Of a stretch of 64,000 nt of DNA, positions 1 to 11,106 are shown in pieces; positions within the stretch are counted from its first letter, which is position 1; every line of letters begins with the position of its first letter. The stretch spans positions 62,001 through 126,000 of the forward strand of contig QCEF01000001.1 in assembly GCA_003278545.1 (NCBI GenBank), in the 5' to 3' direction. This DNA comes from Prochlorococcus sp. AG-355-N16 (lineage in GTDB: Bacteria; Cyanobacteriota; Cyanobacteriia; PCC-6307; Cyanobiaceae). A program made the translations under genes and the position numbers. The notes under the pieces were generated by a model that saw only the letters and a program-made list of their open reading frames with translations, had not been told where the DNA came from and made no database searches.

Positions 1-820
1 CCATTACTTGAACATTATGTTCCCATGCTCTTCGAGTAAGCTCGCCTAAGGTCTTCAATTCAGCTAGCTGAGCATCATCCGAAGCATCATGTAAACATCC
101 AGGCCTTAATGAGTCTCCTAGAGAAAAAGTACAATCATATTTCTTAAAAATCTCACAAATGTCATCAAACCTTGTGTAAAGGGGGTTTTGCTTGAAATGA
201 TGTAACATCCATTGGGCTAAAATACCTCCCCCCCTACTGACAATTCCAGTAATTCTTCCTTTAACTTTCGGCAAATGCTCTATTAATAGCCCAGCATGAA
301 TAGTTTGATAATCTACACCTTGCTGACAATGTTTCTCAATAATATGAAGAAAATCATCTTCAGTTAGTCTATCTATTGAACCGTGTACACTTTCTAATGC
401 TTGATAAACAGGAACTGTTCCAATGGGGACAGGAGACTCATGGATAATTGCTTGCCGTACTTCATCTAAATTTACTCCTCCTGTAGAAAGATCCATGACC
501 GTATCAGCCCCATATTTAACTGCCAGTTTTAGCTTCTCTACTTCTTCATTGATATCACTTGCATTAGGGGAAGCACCAATATTGGCATTAACTTTGCATC
601 TTGAAGCAATGCCTATAGACATTGGTTCAAGATTCAAATGATTAATATTAGCTGGAATAATTAATCTTCCTCTTGCCACTTCTTCCATTATTAAAGAAGA
701 AGGAAGATTCTCTTTTTTAGCAACAAAGTCCATTTCTTCAGTGATATATCCGTTTCTCGCAAAGTTCATTTGAGTTACATTTTCTTTCCCAAGGCGAGGC
801 TTAATCCACGAACTTCTCAT
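1..820 (-). CDS. thiC: Phosphomethylpyrimidine synthase ThiC, N-terminal part (runs off window start)
   Basis: Reverse-strand translation [37 protein letters not shown]...[12 protein letters not shown]...[12 protein letters not shown]...DYQTIHAG matches ThiC; TPP riboswitch upstream supports it. Confidence 0.95.
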   Translation of the reverse strand, partial: MRSSWIKPRLGKENVTQMNFARNGYITEEMDFVAKKENLPSSLIMEEVARGRLIIPANINHLNLEPMSIGIASRCKVNANIGASPNASDINEEVEKLKLAVKYGADTVMDLSTGGVNLDEVRQAIIHESPVPIGTVPVYQALESVHGSIDRLTEDDFLHIIEKHCQQGVDYQTIHAGLLIEHLPKVKGRITGIVSRGGGILAQWMLHHFKQNPLYTRFDDICEIFKKYDCTFSLGDSLRPGCLHDASDDAQLAELKTLGELTRRAWEHNVQVM

Positions 821-865
821 AATTTACAAATTTTTTAAAAGTGTTATTACTAAAGTTTGATCAAG

Positions 866-950
866 TCTTCACTTCCCTGCATCAAGGTTAATGATTCAGG
901 TTCAAAGGGTATGATCTCAGCTAAGATAAAATTCTTAGCACCCCTAGTAT
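866..950 (-). promoter_or_regulatory. TPP (THI-box) riboswitch in thiC leader
   Basis: Reverse complement reads ACTAGGGGTGCTAAG...CTTAGCTGAGATCATACCCTTTGAACCTGAATCATTAACCTTGATGCAGGGAAGTGA; conserved GGGGTGC, CTGAGA, ACCCTTTGAACCTGA and GCAGGGAAGTGA blocks in the right order. Confidence 0.95.
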
Positions 951-1018
951 TTATATTATTAATAGCTCTTTTCTAAAAAATAGTCATCTCAAGTTGTGTA
1001 AAAATAAATAAAATGATT

Positions 1019-1234
1019 TTATTTAGCTTTTTGATAAGACTTTATCTTTTTTAAAATATTTTTTCTATCCAATTGTCTGCTTATACCCCTCTCCAAAATA
1101 ATTACAATCCCCATTAATCCAATAGGTAAATAAAAAATTTTCCTAGAATCGTCCCTAAATATAAATCCGATAGCAGATATGAGGATCATGAAAGGAGCCA
1201 CAAAAGATAAAATAAATCGTTTATGAATGTTCAT
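1019..1234 (-). CDS. Small conserved-looking membrane protein, unknown function
   Basis: 71 aa ORF with two hydrophobic segments; 4-bp ATGA overlap with the upstream peptidase gene. Confidence 0.6.
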   Translation of the reverse strand: MNIHKRFILSFVAPFMILISAIGFIFRDDSRKIFYLPIGLMGIVIILERGISRQLDRKNILKKIKSYQKAK

Positions 1235-2415
1235 TTACTCATTATATTAATTTTTTCATTGTTTAATTTTACTATGGATTCTGTTATCACTTTAATTCCA
1301 ATAGCAATAGCTCTTTCATCTGGATCAAATTTTGAACTATGAAGCGGAGCACATCCATTTGAACTCGAAACGCCAAGCCTAAACATGGCCCCTGGAATAT
1401 CTTTTAAAAATTCAGCGAAATCCTCAGCTCCTAATGATGGTTTTTGTAATTCGATAACATTTTCTTGACCCAAAACCTTAATTCCCGAATCTCTAAGGAC
1501 TCTATTAATTTCAGAATTATTATTAACTGCTGGAGTGATTTCTCTAAATATTACTTTTGCTTCAGCTCCGCAACTATTAGCTAATGAATTGATATTTTCA
1601 TTGAGCCAATTACCAATATTCTTAAATACTTGACGATTAGTGCATCTAACCGTACCAATTAAATTAACTTTTTCAGCAAGAACATTGAATGCATTGCCAC
1701 CATTTATTTTCCCAAAAGTTATTACTACAGGATCTAGAGGATCTAACTTCCTTGTTATTGATTCTTGAATTCCCGAGATCACTTTAGAGGCTGCCCAAAT
1801 AGCATCAACTCCTTCATAAGGTCGAGCACCATGCCCTGATTTTCCTTTAATCTCTACCTTAAGTTCTCCCGCAGCTGCGGTTAAACTCCCCTCTTTAATG
1901 CCAATAGTCCCTGCTGATAAATCTGGGTAAACATGGACTCCTAAAATATAGTTTAACCCATTAATTGCACCATCCTTAATCATCCATCTAGCTCCGCTCG
2001 CAATTTCTTCAGCGGGCTGAAAAATTATCCGAGTCCCAAAATTTAGTTTTAAATCCTTAATTATTTTTGCCACCCCCAATCCAATCGATATATGCAAATC
2101 GTGACCACAAGCATGCATAACACCATCTATTTTTGAAGAAAAACTTAATTTGGTTTCCTCAAATATTGGCAAGGCATCCATATCTACTCTTAAACCTATA
2201 ATGCCCTTATCTAAGGGGCCAAAATCAGCTACAACTCCTGTCCTGCCAATAGATTCTCTAACATTCCAACCAATATTTTTTAAAAAACCACTTATCAAAA
2301 TCGCCGTTTGATTTTCAAGTCCACTTAATTCCGGATGTGCATGGATATGTCTTCTTAAATTAATTAATTCTTCATTAAACGAATCAATTTTTTTATACAA
2401 CTGATCTCTATTCAT
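1231..2415 (-). CDS. M20-family amidohydrolase (hippurate/IAA-amino-acid hydrolase-like)
   Basis: RRHIHAHPELSG, GLRVDMDALPI, HACGHDLHISIGLG, FQPAEE motifs. Confidence 0.9.
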   Translation of the reverse strand: MNRDQLYKKIDSFNEELINLRRHIHAHPELSGLENQTAILISGFLKNIGWNVRESIGRTGVVADFGPLDKGIIGLRVDMDALPIFEETKLSFSSKIDGVMHACGHDLHISIGLGVAKIIKDLKLNFGTRIIFQPAEEIASGARWMIKDGAINGLNYILGVHVYPDLSAGTIGIKEGSLTAAAGELKVEIKGKSGHGARPYEGVDAIWAASKVISGIQESITRKLDPLDPVVITFGKINGGNAFNVLAEKVNLIGTVRCTNRQVFKNIGNWLNENINSLANSCGAEAKVIFREITPAVNNNSEINRVLRDSGIKVLGQENVIELQKPSLGAEDFAEFLKDIPGAMFRLGVSSSNGCAPLHSSKFDPDERAIAIGIKVITESIVKLNNEKINIMSK

Positions 2416-2418
2416 AAC

Positions 2419-3207
2419 TTATTTTAAATCGATAAAGTTCATTAAATCTCTAATTGGTTGTGGGGGCCATCTTCTTATTTTTTTCAACCATTCTTCATCA
2501 CTATATCTAGGATCTAATTCAGTTACCGCTATCCAATTACTCTCTGCTTTCCCAGATTCACCCTTGGACCAATTCAAAGCTGTTAAAGCTGCCCTAGCAT
2601 CAGCAAAAGTTGGATAACGTCTAATTAATTTTTTTAATTCTTTTTCAGATTCATCAATGTTCCCCAACTGGAAATCTGCTAACGCCATACTCGATCTAGC
2701 CATAGCAAATCCAGGATTATATAAAGCAGCTTTTGAAAATAAATCTCTAGCTTTTTCCCAATGTGATGTAGACCCTTCTACATTAGCCAAATTATATAAT
2801 GCAGAGAAATTTTTACTATCTTGCGAAATAACGAACATATAATCTTTTTTCGCTTGCGACCATAGTTCCAATGCTTCCTCTGATATCCCCCTGTTAATGT
2901 AGGGATCTACTTCACTAGGATTCAAACTTATTGCCTTATTTTGATCATCTATTGATCCCTTTACATCTCCTATAACAAGTCTTACATTTCCTCTATTGCT
3001 AAAAGCCGCAGCATCATCGGGATAAGAATCAAGATATTGATTCCATTCTTGTAAAGCGAGATTAAATTTTCCGCTTGAGCTTAAGTCTAATGCATTTTTA
3101 AACAAATCCTCCCTCAAAGATAATGAATAGCATGGTGCAGTATAAAAAATATTCAAAAAAACAAAAATTATTACAAAACAAACCTTAACTTTTTTAAAAG
3201 TTATCAT
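2419..3207 (-). CDS. TPR-repeat protein with N-terminal signal/anchor
   Basis: Repeated TPR units ([34 protein letters not shown]); start placed at internal Met ([21 protein letters not shown]) giving a signal sequence; overlaps ruvB 3' end. Confidence 0.75.
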   Translation of the reverse strand: MITFKKVKVCFVIIFVFLNIFYTAPCYSLSLREDLFKNALDLSSSGKFNLALQEWNQYLDSYPDDAAAFSNRGNVRLVIGDVKGSIDDQNKAISLNPSEVDPYINRGISEEALELWSQAKKDYMFVISQDSKNFSALYNLANVEGSTSHWEKARDLFSKAALYNPGFAMARSSMALADFQLGNIDESEKELKKLIRRYPTFADARAALTALNWSKGESGKAESNWIAVTELDPRYSDEEWLKKIRRWPPQPIRDLMNFIDLK

Positions 3208-4252
3208 TTTTTGAATCAATGTATTTTTTTCCCAAAGCAGTAAGCATTCTTCCACGAGGAGTTCTTGTAACAAAACCAATTTTTATTAAATATGGCTCAA
3301 CTACAAATTCTAACATTGAAGAATCATCACCCAAGCCAGCTGCAATTGAATCAAGGCCAGTTGGAATATTATTGTTTTGGTTAAGAAAAGATAAATAATG
3401 TCTATCTAAAGAATCCAATCCTTTTTCGTCTATTTGGTAAGAATTTAAAGCTTTTTTTATTAAATTCAATGAGATCATATTAGTTTTAGTTACAACCTGA
3501 GCATAATCTCTAACTCGTCTTAATAATCTTAGAGCAATTCTTGGAGTCCCTCGAGATATCTTCGCTAAATCATAAGATGCTTCATTATCTATATTGAGAT
3601 TTATTAATCGGGAAAAATTATCAATTATTTTTTTTAATTCGTCATATGTGTAAAATTCGATTTTCTGAGATATACCAAATCTATCTCTTAGAGGTGCACT
3701 TATAGAGGCTAATTTCGTTGTCGCGCCAATCAAAGTAAACCTAGGTAGATTAATTGTTCTGCAACGGGCTCCTCTATTAGCCCCCATAGTTAAGTCAAGT
3801 CTAAAATCCTCCATTGCAGAGTATAACAACTCTTCAGTTAACCTATTTAAGCGATGTATCTCATCGATAAATAAAATTTCACCATCCTTTAATCCAAGAA
3901 GTAAACCTACAATATCTCTAGGTCTTTCAATTGCTGGCGCAGTCGCTATCCTACATTTTGTATTCAATTCATGGGCTATCAAAAAAGCAAGAGTAGTCTT
4001 ACCTAAACCAGGTTGTCCATATAAAAGAGTATGCTCCATCGGTTCTTTTCTAAAAATTGAAGCATCTATTGCTATTCTTAAAGAAGATTTAAGTTGTTCT
4101 TGGCCAATAAATTCGTTTAAAGTAAGAGGCCTCGCTAAGTTTAGATTTTTATTTCTCTTTTCTTCTGGAATTATTTTTGAATCAACTAGCCTAAGCTCTT
4201 TTTTACGAAAAGAAAAGTCATTATCGCCTATATTTGAAGAAATTATTGCCAT
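3194..4252 (-). CDS. ruvB: Holliday junction branch migration helicase RuvB
   Basis: [60 protein letters not shown]. Confidence 0.97.
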   Translation of the reverse strand: MAIISSNIGDNDFSFRKKELRLVDSKIIPEEKRNKNLNLARPLTLNEFIGQEQLKSSLRIAIDASIFRKEPMEHTLLYGQPGLGKTTLAFLIAHELNTKCRIATAPAIERPRDIVGLLLGLKDGEILFIDEIHRLNRLTEELLYSAMEDFRLDLTMGANRGARCRTINLPRFTLIGATTKLASISAPLRDRFGISQKIEFYTYDELKKIIDNFSRLINLNIDNEASYDLAKISRGTPRIALRLLRRVRDYAQVVTKTNMISLNLIKKALNSYQIDEKGLDSLDRHYLSFLNQNNNIPTGLDSIAAGLGDDSSMLEFVVEPYLIKIGFVTRTPRGRMLTALGKKYIDSKNDNF

Positions 4253-4304
4253 AATGAAAGGTTAGTTGCATTTGTTCTGTGTAGAAAGATTTTTTATAAC
4301 TAAA

Positions 4305-4799
4305 ATGGCAAAAAATTCAAACAAAGTTAAAAAAAATAATAATAAAGAAAATAATTTTAAACTTCTAGCTGAGAATAGATATGCAAAATTTCAATATTCA
4401 ATATCTGAAACAATCGAAGCTGGAATTGAGCTTTTAGGGACTGAAGTAAAGTCCATTAGAAACGGAAAAGCAAATTTAAGAGATGGTTACTGTTCATTTA
4501 GAGATGGTGAGATCTTATTATTAAATGTTCACATTTCACCACATAAAAATGTAGGATCTTTCTTTAATCATGAACCATTAAGAAATAGAAAGTTGCTACT
4601 ACATAAAAAAGAAATAATAAAAATGAAATCCAATGCTGAAAAAAAAGGAATGACTATTGTTCCATTATCTCTTTATTTAAAAGGATCATGGATAAAACTA
4701 ACTATTGGAGTCGGCAAAGGGAAAAAATTATATGACAAACGCCAAGATGAAAAACAAAAAAGTATAAACAAAGAAATCAACTCTGCACTAAAAAGATGA
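4305..4799 (+). CDS. smpB: SsrA-binding protein SmpB
   Basis: [40 protein letters not shown]; start set at [10 protein letters not shown]. Confidence 0.95.
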   Translation: MAKNSNKVKKNNNKENNFKLLAENRYAKFQYSISETIEAGIELLGTEVKSIRNGKANLRDGYCSFRDGEILLLNVHISPHKNVGSFFNHEPLRNRKLLLHKKEIIKMKSNAEKKGMTIVPLSLYLKGSWIKLTIGVGKGKKLYDKRQDEKQKSINKEINSALKR

Positions 4800-4823
4800 A
4801 ATTATTATGCATAATTATTGAAA

Positions 4824-5072
4824 CTACGAATCTAAACTTACTGAACTTGGAGGTGGGGAAGGATCTGGATCTGCAATTAACATATGCTGTAAGACTGTTT
4901 CAGGCCTCTCACTGTCTCTCCAGCGAATTTTGTATGCAGGCATTTTTGTTCCTCTACTTGTGGTTTGCTCTACTGGTTCAATAACCCATCCTCTTCTTGA
5001 TCGGCCCTGAGGATTCCTTTTTACTACTGCATCCGCATGTTTGAAACGGAAACCAACACGTTCTCCACTCAT
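4824..5072 (-). CDS. Conserved-looking cyanobacterial small protein, unknown function
   Basis: 82 aa ORF MSGERVGFRFKHADAVVKRNPQGRSRRGWVIEPVEQ...; ordinary coding composition; preferred over the antisense 4796..4984 ORF. Confidence 0.7.
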   Translation of the reverse strand: MSGERVGFRFKHADAVVKRNPQGRSRRGWVIEPVEQTTSRGTKMPAYKIRWRDSERPETVLQHMLIADPDPSPPPSSVSLDS

Positions 5073-5101
5073 TTAAAAAATTTCGTATTGGATTGATTTA
5101 T

Positions 5102-6640
5102 TTATTTTACTTCATTCAAGGGTAATTTTTCATTTTTTTTTGAAGTTATTTCTGGTTTTAACAAAGGGAAAGGGATTACATCTCTAATTGATGCGCTATT
5201 AGTAAGTAACATAATAAGCCTATCAATGCCTATGCCTAATCCTCCAGTAGGGGGCATGCCAATTTCTAAAGCATTTAAGAAATCTTCATCTATACAGTGA
5301 GCCTCAAGATCTCCATCATCTCTAAGAGATTGCTGTAGTTGCATTCTTTCTCTTTGATCTACTGGATCTATCAACTCACTAAAAGCATTTGCTAGCTCAC
5401 GTCCAACAATGAATAATTCGAATCTCTGAACCATTTCTTTATTATCTAGATGAGGCCTAGCTAAAGGAGAAATTTCAACAGGATAATCGATAACAAAAGT
5501 GGGTTCTATAAGTTGTGATTCTACTTTTTGCTCAAAGACCTCGTTTAAAAGTCTTCCTATAGTGTTGACTTTATCAGAGAAATCAACATTTATACTTTTA
5601 ACGGCTTGTTTTGCTGCTTGAAAGTCTCCACTGAAAGAATCAAAATCAATACCAGTATATTTTTTGACAATATCTTTCATGGATACTCTTGTCCAAGGTT
5701 TAGAAAAATCAATTTCTTTATTTTGATAATTTATATTTAAAGACCCACATGCATCAGATATAACATCTTTGATCAATTCTTCTGTTAAATTCATCATATC
5801 GACATAGTCAGAAAAAGCTTGATAAATTTCAACTGAGGTGAATTCTGGATTATGCCTTGTACTTATCCCCTCATTACGGAATATTCTTCCCAATTCATAT
5901 ACTTTCTCAAATCCTCCAACAACCATTCTTTTTAAATGTAATTCTGTGGCTATTCTTAGATACAGCGGAATATCTAATGTATTGTGATGAGTTATAAATG
6001 GTCTTGCTTCAGCACCACCTGCTTCAGATTGCAGAATTGGAGTCTCTATCTCTAAAAAATTTCTATTATCTAACCATTTTCTTATAAAACTTATACATTT
6101 TGCTCTTGTTTTAAATACATTTTTAGAGTGAGGATTCACTATTAAATCTAAATAACGTTGTCTATATCTTTTTTCAATATCAGTCAATCCATGCCATTTA
6201 TCAGGCAGAGGTTGTAATGATTTGGATAACATTTCCCACTTTTCTACTTTTATAGAAAGCTCACCTTTATTTGTTTTTTTAATAGTTCCATAGACGCCTA
6301 TCCAATCACCAATATCTACTATTTCTTTAATATCTTCAAAAGAAAGTAATTTTTGTTTTTCTAAATTTAAGTTAATGATCTTTTTTTCAAGATAAAGCTG
6401 AATCTGACCATCTTGATCGCTTATTGTGAAAAAGGCAATTTTACCCATTACCCTTTTTGCCATCACTCTTCCAGCAATAGAAACACTGAAGTCATCCTCT
6501 TGACCATTTTCTAAATAATCAAATTTTTGAATAAGAAATTTTGTAGTATTTGAAACTCTAAAACTCTGTGCATAAGAAGCAAAACCTTTACTATTGAGTG
6601 AATTAGCTTTTTGTAAGCGTGCTTCTTTTATTTCAGACAA
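5102..6640 (-). CDS. lysS: Lysyl-tRNA synthetase (class II)
   Basis: [71 protein letters not shown]. Confidence 0.97.
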   Translation of the reverse strand: MSEIKEARLQKANSLNSKGFASYAQSFRVSNTTKFLIQKFDYLENGQEDDFSVSIAGRVMAKRVMGKIAFFTISDQDGQIQLYLEKKIINLNLEKQKLLSFEDIKEIVDIGDWIGVYGTIKKTNKGELSIKVEKWEMLSKSLQPLPDKWHGLTDIEKRYRQRYLDLIVNPHSKNVFKTRAKCISFIRKWLDNRNFLEIETPILQSEAGGAEARPFITHHNTLDIPLYLRIATELHLKRMVVGGFEKVYELGRIFRNEGISTRHNPEFTSVEIYQAFSDYVDMMNLTEELIKDVISDACGSLNINYQNKEIDFSKPWTRVSMKDIVKKYTGIDFDSFSGDFQAAKQAVKSINVDFSDKVNTIGRLLNEVFEQKVESQLIEPTFVIDYPVEISPLARPHLDNKEMVQRFELFIVGRELANAFSELIDPVDQRERMQLQQSLRDDGDLEAHCIDEDFLNALEIGMPPTGGLGIGIDRLIMLLTNSASIRDVIPFPLLKPEITSKKNEKLPLNEVK

Positions 6641-6690
6641 AATTTATTTTAATATATTTGTTTTATTTAATAAAATTATCAGACTATGGC

Positions 6691-7437
6691 TCAACTTGCC
6701 AAAGATGTTGCTGTTTCACCAACTCTCTGAGATGCGTAACCAATTCCTCTAACAGTTAATATTAATTCTGGATTTCTTGGATCTGGTTCCAATTTACCTC
6801 TTAATCTAGCTACATATACATCTACAACTCTTAAATCTGCTGCTCTACGAGGAGGATAACCCCATAGCTGTTCTAAAATTTCTGCTCTCGGGACAACCTT
6901 TCCAGGCTCATCAAACAATAATTCTAGGAGGCTAAATTCAGTATAAGTTAAGCTTATTCTATCTCCTGCTCTTGAAACTTGTCTGCGATTAGTATCAACA
7001 ACTAAACTTCCAAATTTCATAACTCCTTTGCCTGAAGGAACTTCTTTAGTTTCCGTAACCGATACAGTTGGGCCCATTCTTCTCAAAATAGTAGCTATTC
7101 TAGCCTCTAATTCTTTTGGGCTAAATGGTTTAGATAAGTAATCATCAGCACCTAAATCCAAACCTGCAACTCTCTCTGAAATAGCCTCTAGAGCTGTTAA
7201 GAATATTATTGGAACTACTGATTCAGCTCTAATTCTTCTACAAACAGCAAATCCATCCATTTTTGGAAGCATAACATCAAGAACTATCAAATCTGGGGAA
7301 TCCCTGTGAAAAGACTCAAGAGCTTCTTCGCCGTTAGTGGCTGAATACACCTGATATCCTGCTAGTTGAAGCCTCGTAACTAATACTTTCAAAACTGCTG
7401 GTTCATCATCAACAACTAAAATTCTTGCTTTTGACAT
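6691..7437 (-). CDS. rpaB: OmpR-family response regulator, RpaB/Ycf27-like
   Basis: Receiver domain MSKARILVVDDEPAVLKVL...DLIVLDVMLPKMDGF...GADDYLSKPFSPKELEARI plus winged-helix C-terminus. Confidence 0.8.
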   Translation of the reverse strand: MSKARILVVDDEPAVLKVLVTRLQLAGYQVYSATNGEEALESFHRDSPDLIVLDVMLPKMDGFAVCRRIRAESVVPIIFLTALEAISERVAGLDLGADDYLSKPFSPKELEARIATILRRMGPTVSVTETKEVPSGKGVMKFGSLVVDTNRRQVSRAGDRISLTYTEFSLLELLFDEPGKVVPRAEILEQLWGYPPRRAADLRVVDVYVARLRGKLEPDPRNPELILTVRGIGYASQRVGETATSLAS

Positions 7438-7620
7438 AGTTAAAAAAAGATTTCTCGATATTTCAAAGCAAAGAACTATTGCATTGAATATTTATTCTAA
7501 CAATTAAAAATATAACATTACGAACCCTCAAAGAGATATCCCTAAGATTTACAAACATTTTGAATGAATTGAAAATATATATAAAATTTTTCAAGCATTT
7601 TTTCCTCTTTGCAAAATTTA

Positions 7621-8139
7621 TTACTGTATTTTTCTTCTTGAAAATTTAAAAAACCTTAAAAGTTGGGAGCAAATAAAGGGAGCAAAAAAACCCGTCAAAA
7701 AAACTTCCGCTAAGATATTTTTAATACTGGGTATTAACATTAAAGATTTACTATCTGAAAAATTTCTAAACAAAATTTGTAAAAAATAAAGAGTGCCACA
7801 TAAAAAACTTCCAAAAGAACAAATTAAACCATACCTAAAATGTCCCAACAAAATATCACTATGTAATTTAATTCTCCCAAACAAAAACCCACAAAAAATT
7901 AAGCCTGGTATTTGAGTAAAACTTTCATTTAAAGTTAGAGAATCTAAGATGAGACCTAAAAACAAACCAAATATTAATCCATTGATTGATCCATTAATCA
8001 TTGACCAAGGCAATAACCAAAATAATGGCCAATATGGCTGAACACCTAAAAACCCAAGCCAATTAGGGTGCCACAAAAAAATAATTGGGATAAAAATAAA
8101 ACTTATTGTAGATAATTTTTTTGTAAGAAATTTATTCAT
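7621..8139 (-). CDS. mreD: MreD-like rod shape-determining membrane protein
   Basis: Hydrophobic protein directly downstream of mreC; start MNKFLTKK overlaps the mreC stop (TAATG). Confidence 0.7.
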   Translation of the reverse strand: MNKFLTKKLSTISFIFIPIIFLWHPNWLGFLGVQPYWPLFWLLPWSMINGSINGLIFGLFLGLILDSLTLNESFTQIPGLIFCGFLFGRIKLHSDILLGHFRYGLICSFGSFLCGTLYFLQILFRNFSDSKSLMLIPSIKNILAEVFLTGFFAPFICSQLLRFFKFSRRKIQ

Positions 8140-8888
8140 TAAATATTTACTTTCAAAATTTGTACCCAATCAATTACATGAGGTTTTGCTAAAAGTGAAA
8201 TTTTTGCCGTTTTTTTTGATTTCAATGTCTCATCTATAGATTGGACAATACCAATGGGAATATTTGGAGGTAATAACGTACTAGCAGGAGATGATGATAC
8301 AAAATCTCCGACTTTAATATCGACATCTTTTGAATAAAGTATTAGGCTAGGATAATCATCTCCTAAACCGACTAGTAATCCATTGATTTGAATTCTATCT
8401 ACCCAAACACCTAACTTACTGTCTGGAGAAGTTATTAAAGTTACCGACGAAGTGAATAAAGAAGTATTCTTTACTCTACCTAATAATCCACCCGGACCAA
8501 TCACAATATTGCCAATTTCTACTCCATCCTTTGAACCTTTGTTTAAAATTATTTGTCTCCACCAACTACCTGTTTTTCGCGAAATAACTGCAGCTGAAAT
8601 ATGTTCATCATTAGATGATTCTTGAAGAGATAAGATTTTTCGCAATCTTATATTATCTTTTGTAAGAAGATTTAACTTTATTAAATATTCTTGATCAATA
8701 CTCTCAAGAACAATTTCTTTTTGAAATTGACCAGGCCAAAAAGGTTTTGAAATAAAATAATAAAAATCTTTGTAAAACGCTCCTTTTGAAATTCTTACAA
8801 AAACCAAAAATAAAAAAATTGCAAAAAATAGCCAATTTTTCTTTTTATGCCACCAACGACTATTAGAAATTCGTCGGATACCTAACAT
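8139..8888 (-). CDS. mreC: Rod shape-determining protein MreC
   Basis: N-terminal TM segment, coiled-coil, IILNKGSKDGVEIGNIVIGPGGLLGRV motif; adjacent to mreB. Confidence 0.92.
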   Translation of the reverse strand: MLGIRRISNSRWWHKKKNWLFFAIFLFLVFVRISKGAFYKDFYYFISKPFWPGQFQKEIVLESIDQEYLIKLNLLTKDNIRLRKILSLQESSNDEHISAAVISRKTGSWWRQIILNKGSKDGVEIGNIVIGPGGLLGRVKNTSLFTSSVTLITSPDSKLGVWVDRIQINGLLVGLGDDYPSLILYSKDVDIKVGDFVSSSPASTLLPPNIPIGIVQSIDETLKSKKTAKISLLAKPHVIDWVQILKVNI

Positions 8889-8892
8889 AACA

Positions 8893-9945
8893 TTAATCTC
8901 TTATGGCATTCCTTATGAATTCTGGAGTGTCAACGACTCTTTTGAGTTTTTTAAAATCATCCAACACCTCTCCACAACCATTCACTACGCAAAGCAGTGG
9001 GTTTTCTGCTATGTGAGTAAAAATTCCTGTTTCATCGCTCAATAAATCATTAATGCCTCTCACTAAAGCTCCACCACCTGCAAGCATAATCCCCCTATCA
9101 ACTATGTCTGCAGCAAGTTCAGGAGGGGTTCGCTCTAAAGTTCTTTTTACAGCTTCGACTATTTTGCTAAGTGTTTCAGCCATAGCTTCTCTGATTTCTC
9201 CTGATGTCAAAGTGACTGATCTAGGAAGACCAGATAAAAGATGTAAACCTCTAACCTCTAAAGTAGTTTTATCAAAATCATCATCTGGAAATGCAGATCC
9301 AATTTTTATCTTGATATCTTCTGCAGTTCTCTCTCCCACAACTAAATTGTGAACTTTTTTAAGATAAAGCGCAATTGACTCATTTATTTCATCGCCTGCT
9401 ATTCGAACAGATTCACTTAAAACAGTTCCTCCTAAACTTAATACTGCAACCTCAGTCGTACCTCCACCAATATCAACAATCATTGTTCCAATTGGCTCAG
9501 TTACTGGCAATGATGCCCCTATTGCTGCTGCGACAGGTTCATCTATTAAGTGAACTTCTCTAGCTCCCGCTAATCCAGCTTCTCTTACTGCTCTTCGCTC
9601 AACACTAGTAACTCCACTTGGAATTCCAATCACTATCCTTGGAGCTACTATCCCCTTACCTTCATTACATTTTTGAATAAATGTTTTTATCATTTGTTCT
9701 GCAGCATCAAAATCTGCGATAACCCCATCTCTTAGTGGTCTTACAGCTCTTATATTGCCAGGGGTCCTTCCAAGCATTAACTTTGCTTCTTTACCAACAG
9801 CTAATGGAATCCCTTCTTCTAAATCCATAGCTACCACAGAAGGCTCCTGTAAAACAACGCCTTTTCCTGATACATGTATAAGAGTATTGGCCGTTCCCAA
9901 ATCTATGCCAATATCTCGAGAAAATTTAAATCTGTTAAAAATCAC
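8893..9945 (-). CDS. mreB: Rod shape-determining protein MreB
   Basis: [47 protein letters not shown]. Confidence 0.98.
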   Translation of the reverse strand: MIFNRFKFSRDIGIDLGTANTLIHVSGKGVVLQEPSVVAMDLEEGIPLAVGKEAKLMLGRTPGNIRAVRPLRDGVIADFDAAEQMIKTFIQKCNEGKGIVAPRIVIGIPSGVTSVERRAVREAGLAGAREVHLIDEPVAAAIGASLPVTEPIGTMIVDIGGGTTEVAVLSLGGTVLSESVRIAGDEINESIALYLKKVHNLVVGERTAEDIKIKIGSAFPDDDFDKTTLEVRGLHLLSGLPRSVTLTSGEIREAMAETLSKIVEAVKRTLERTPPELAADIVDRGIMLAGGGALVRGINDLLSDETGIFTHIAENPLLCVVNGCGEVLDDFKKLKRVVDTPEFIRNAIRD

Positions 9946-10076
9946 AATAAGAATTTCTTTTTATAAATAATATATCTATTTTTTGATAAGCTCTCGGAAT
10001 TCTGACGTTTAGTTATGAATAGCACTTAAAACTTTGAGCAGAACCTGAAAATATGAGTATTATAAAAAAAAAAATT

Positions 10077-10448
10077 ATGGAAATTAACACTATTAACCTT
10101 GTTGGCAGAGCAGGAAGAGAACCAGATGTCAGATATTTTGAATCTGGAAGTATCGTAGCGAATTTCACAATTGCAGTTAACAGAAGAAGCAGAGATGAAG
10201 AACCAGATTGGTTTAATTTAGAAATATGGGGCAAGCAAGCACAAATAGCCGCAGATTATGTGAAAAAAGGATCATTAATTGGAATTACAGGAAGCTTTAA
10301 GATAGATAGTTGGAAAGATAAAAATACTGGAGAAGATAGATATAAACCAGTTGTTAGGGTAGATAGATTAAACTTACTAGGCTCACGAAAAGAGTCTGAT
10401 AATAACCAATATTCCAACAGCAATAACTCAAGTGAAATTCCTTTCTAA
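10077..10448 (+). CDS. ssb: Single-stranded DNA-binding protein
   Basis: MEINTINLVGRAGREPDVRYFESGSIVANFTIAVNR...EIPF acidic tip; start placed after the A11 tract. Confidence 0.92.
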   Translation: MEINTINLVGRAGREPDVRYFESGSIVANFTIAVNRRSRDEEPDWFNLEIWGKQAQIAADYVKKGSLIGITGSFKIDSWKDKNTGEDRYKPVVRVDRLNLLGSRKESDNNQYSNSNNSSEIPF

Positions 10449-11104
10449 GCTCTATTTTTTTTCAAAAATCTAATAATTATTTTCATAAAAAAATATAAGA
10501 AAATTAAAATTAAAATTGGCTTTACAACATATTTGATTTGATCTAAGTAAGTTTCAATGATTAGATAGTTTTCACCAAATAAATACCCTGAATAAGTCAG
10601 AAGTGCTACCCATATTAAGCTACCAAATGTAGTCCAAAGCAGAAATTTTCTTAATGGCATGAGTTCTATGCCAGCGGGAACTGAAATTAAAGTTCTTATG
10701 CCTGGTACTAATCGGCCCCAAAAAACTAAAGAAACCCCATATTTATCAAACCACCTTTTACTTTTAATTAAATCATTAGAAGAAATTCCCAGATATTTTC
10801 CTTTTTTATCTAGAAAATTTGAAAGTCTTTTTTCATTTACAAATCTACCTAAATAATACCAAGGCAATGATCCTAAAATAGTTCCTAGTAATCCCCAAAA
10901 AACTAAAATGTAGAAATTTAATTTTTGTTGATAAACAAAAAAACCACCTAATGGCATTATTATTTCTGAGGGGATTGGGGGAATTATATTTTCTAAAAAC
11001 ATAGCCAGACAAATAGTAAGGTATGCTAATGTTGAATTTTTTTCAACAGCCAAACTGATGTAGTCTGGTATTGAAGTAAGAAAGTTTTCAAAAATTAAAG
11101 TCAA
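10445..11104 (-). CDS. DedA-family membrane protein
   Basis: LENIIPPIPSEIIMPLGGF, FWGRLVPGIRTLISVPAGIELMPLRKFL. Confidence 0.92.
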   Translation of the reverse strand: MTLIFENFLTSIPDYISLAVEKNSTLAYLTICLAMFLENIIPPIPSEIIMPLGGFFVYQQKLNFYILVFWGLLGTILGSLPWYYLGRFVNEKRLSNFLDKKGKYLGISSNDLIKSKRWFDKYGVSLVFWGRLVPGIRTLISVPAGIELMPLRKFLLWTTFGSLIWVALLTYSGYLFGENYLIIETYLDQIKYVVKPILILIFLYFFMKIIIRFLKKNRA

Positions 11105-11106
11105 TC

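Noticed and set aside
4796-4984. 62-aa plus-strand ORF
   Set aside because: Entirely antisense to the better-supported minus-strand 82-aa ORF 4824..5072 and hydrophobic low-quality translation
9053-9563. Plus-strand ORFs 9053..9352 and 9375..9563
   Set aside because: Antisense to mreB, a strongly supported conserved gene; explained by codon structure of the opposite strand
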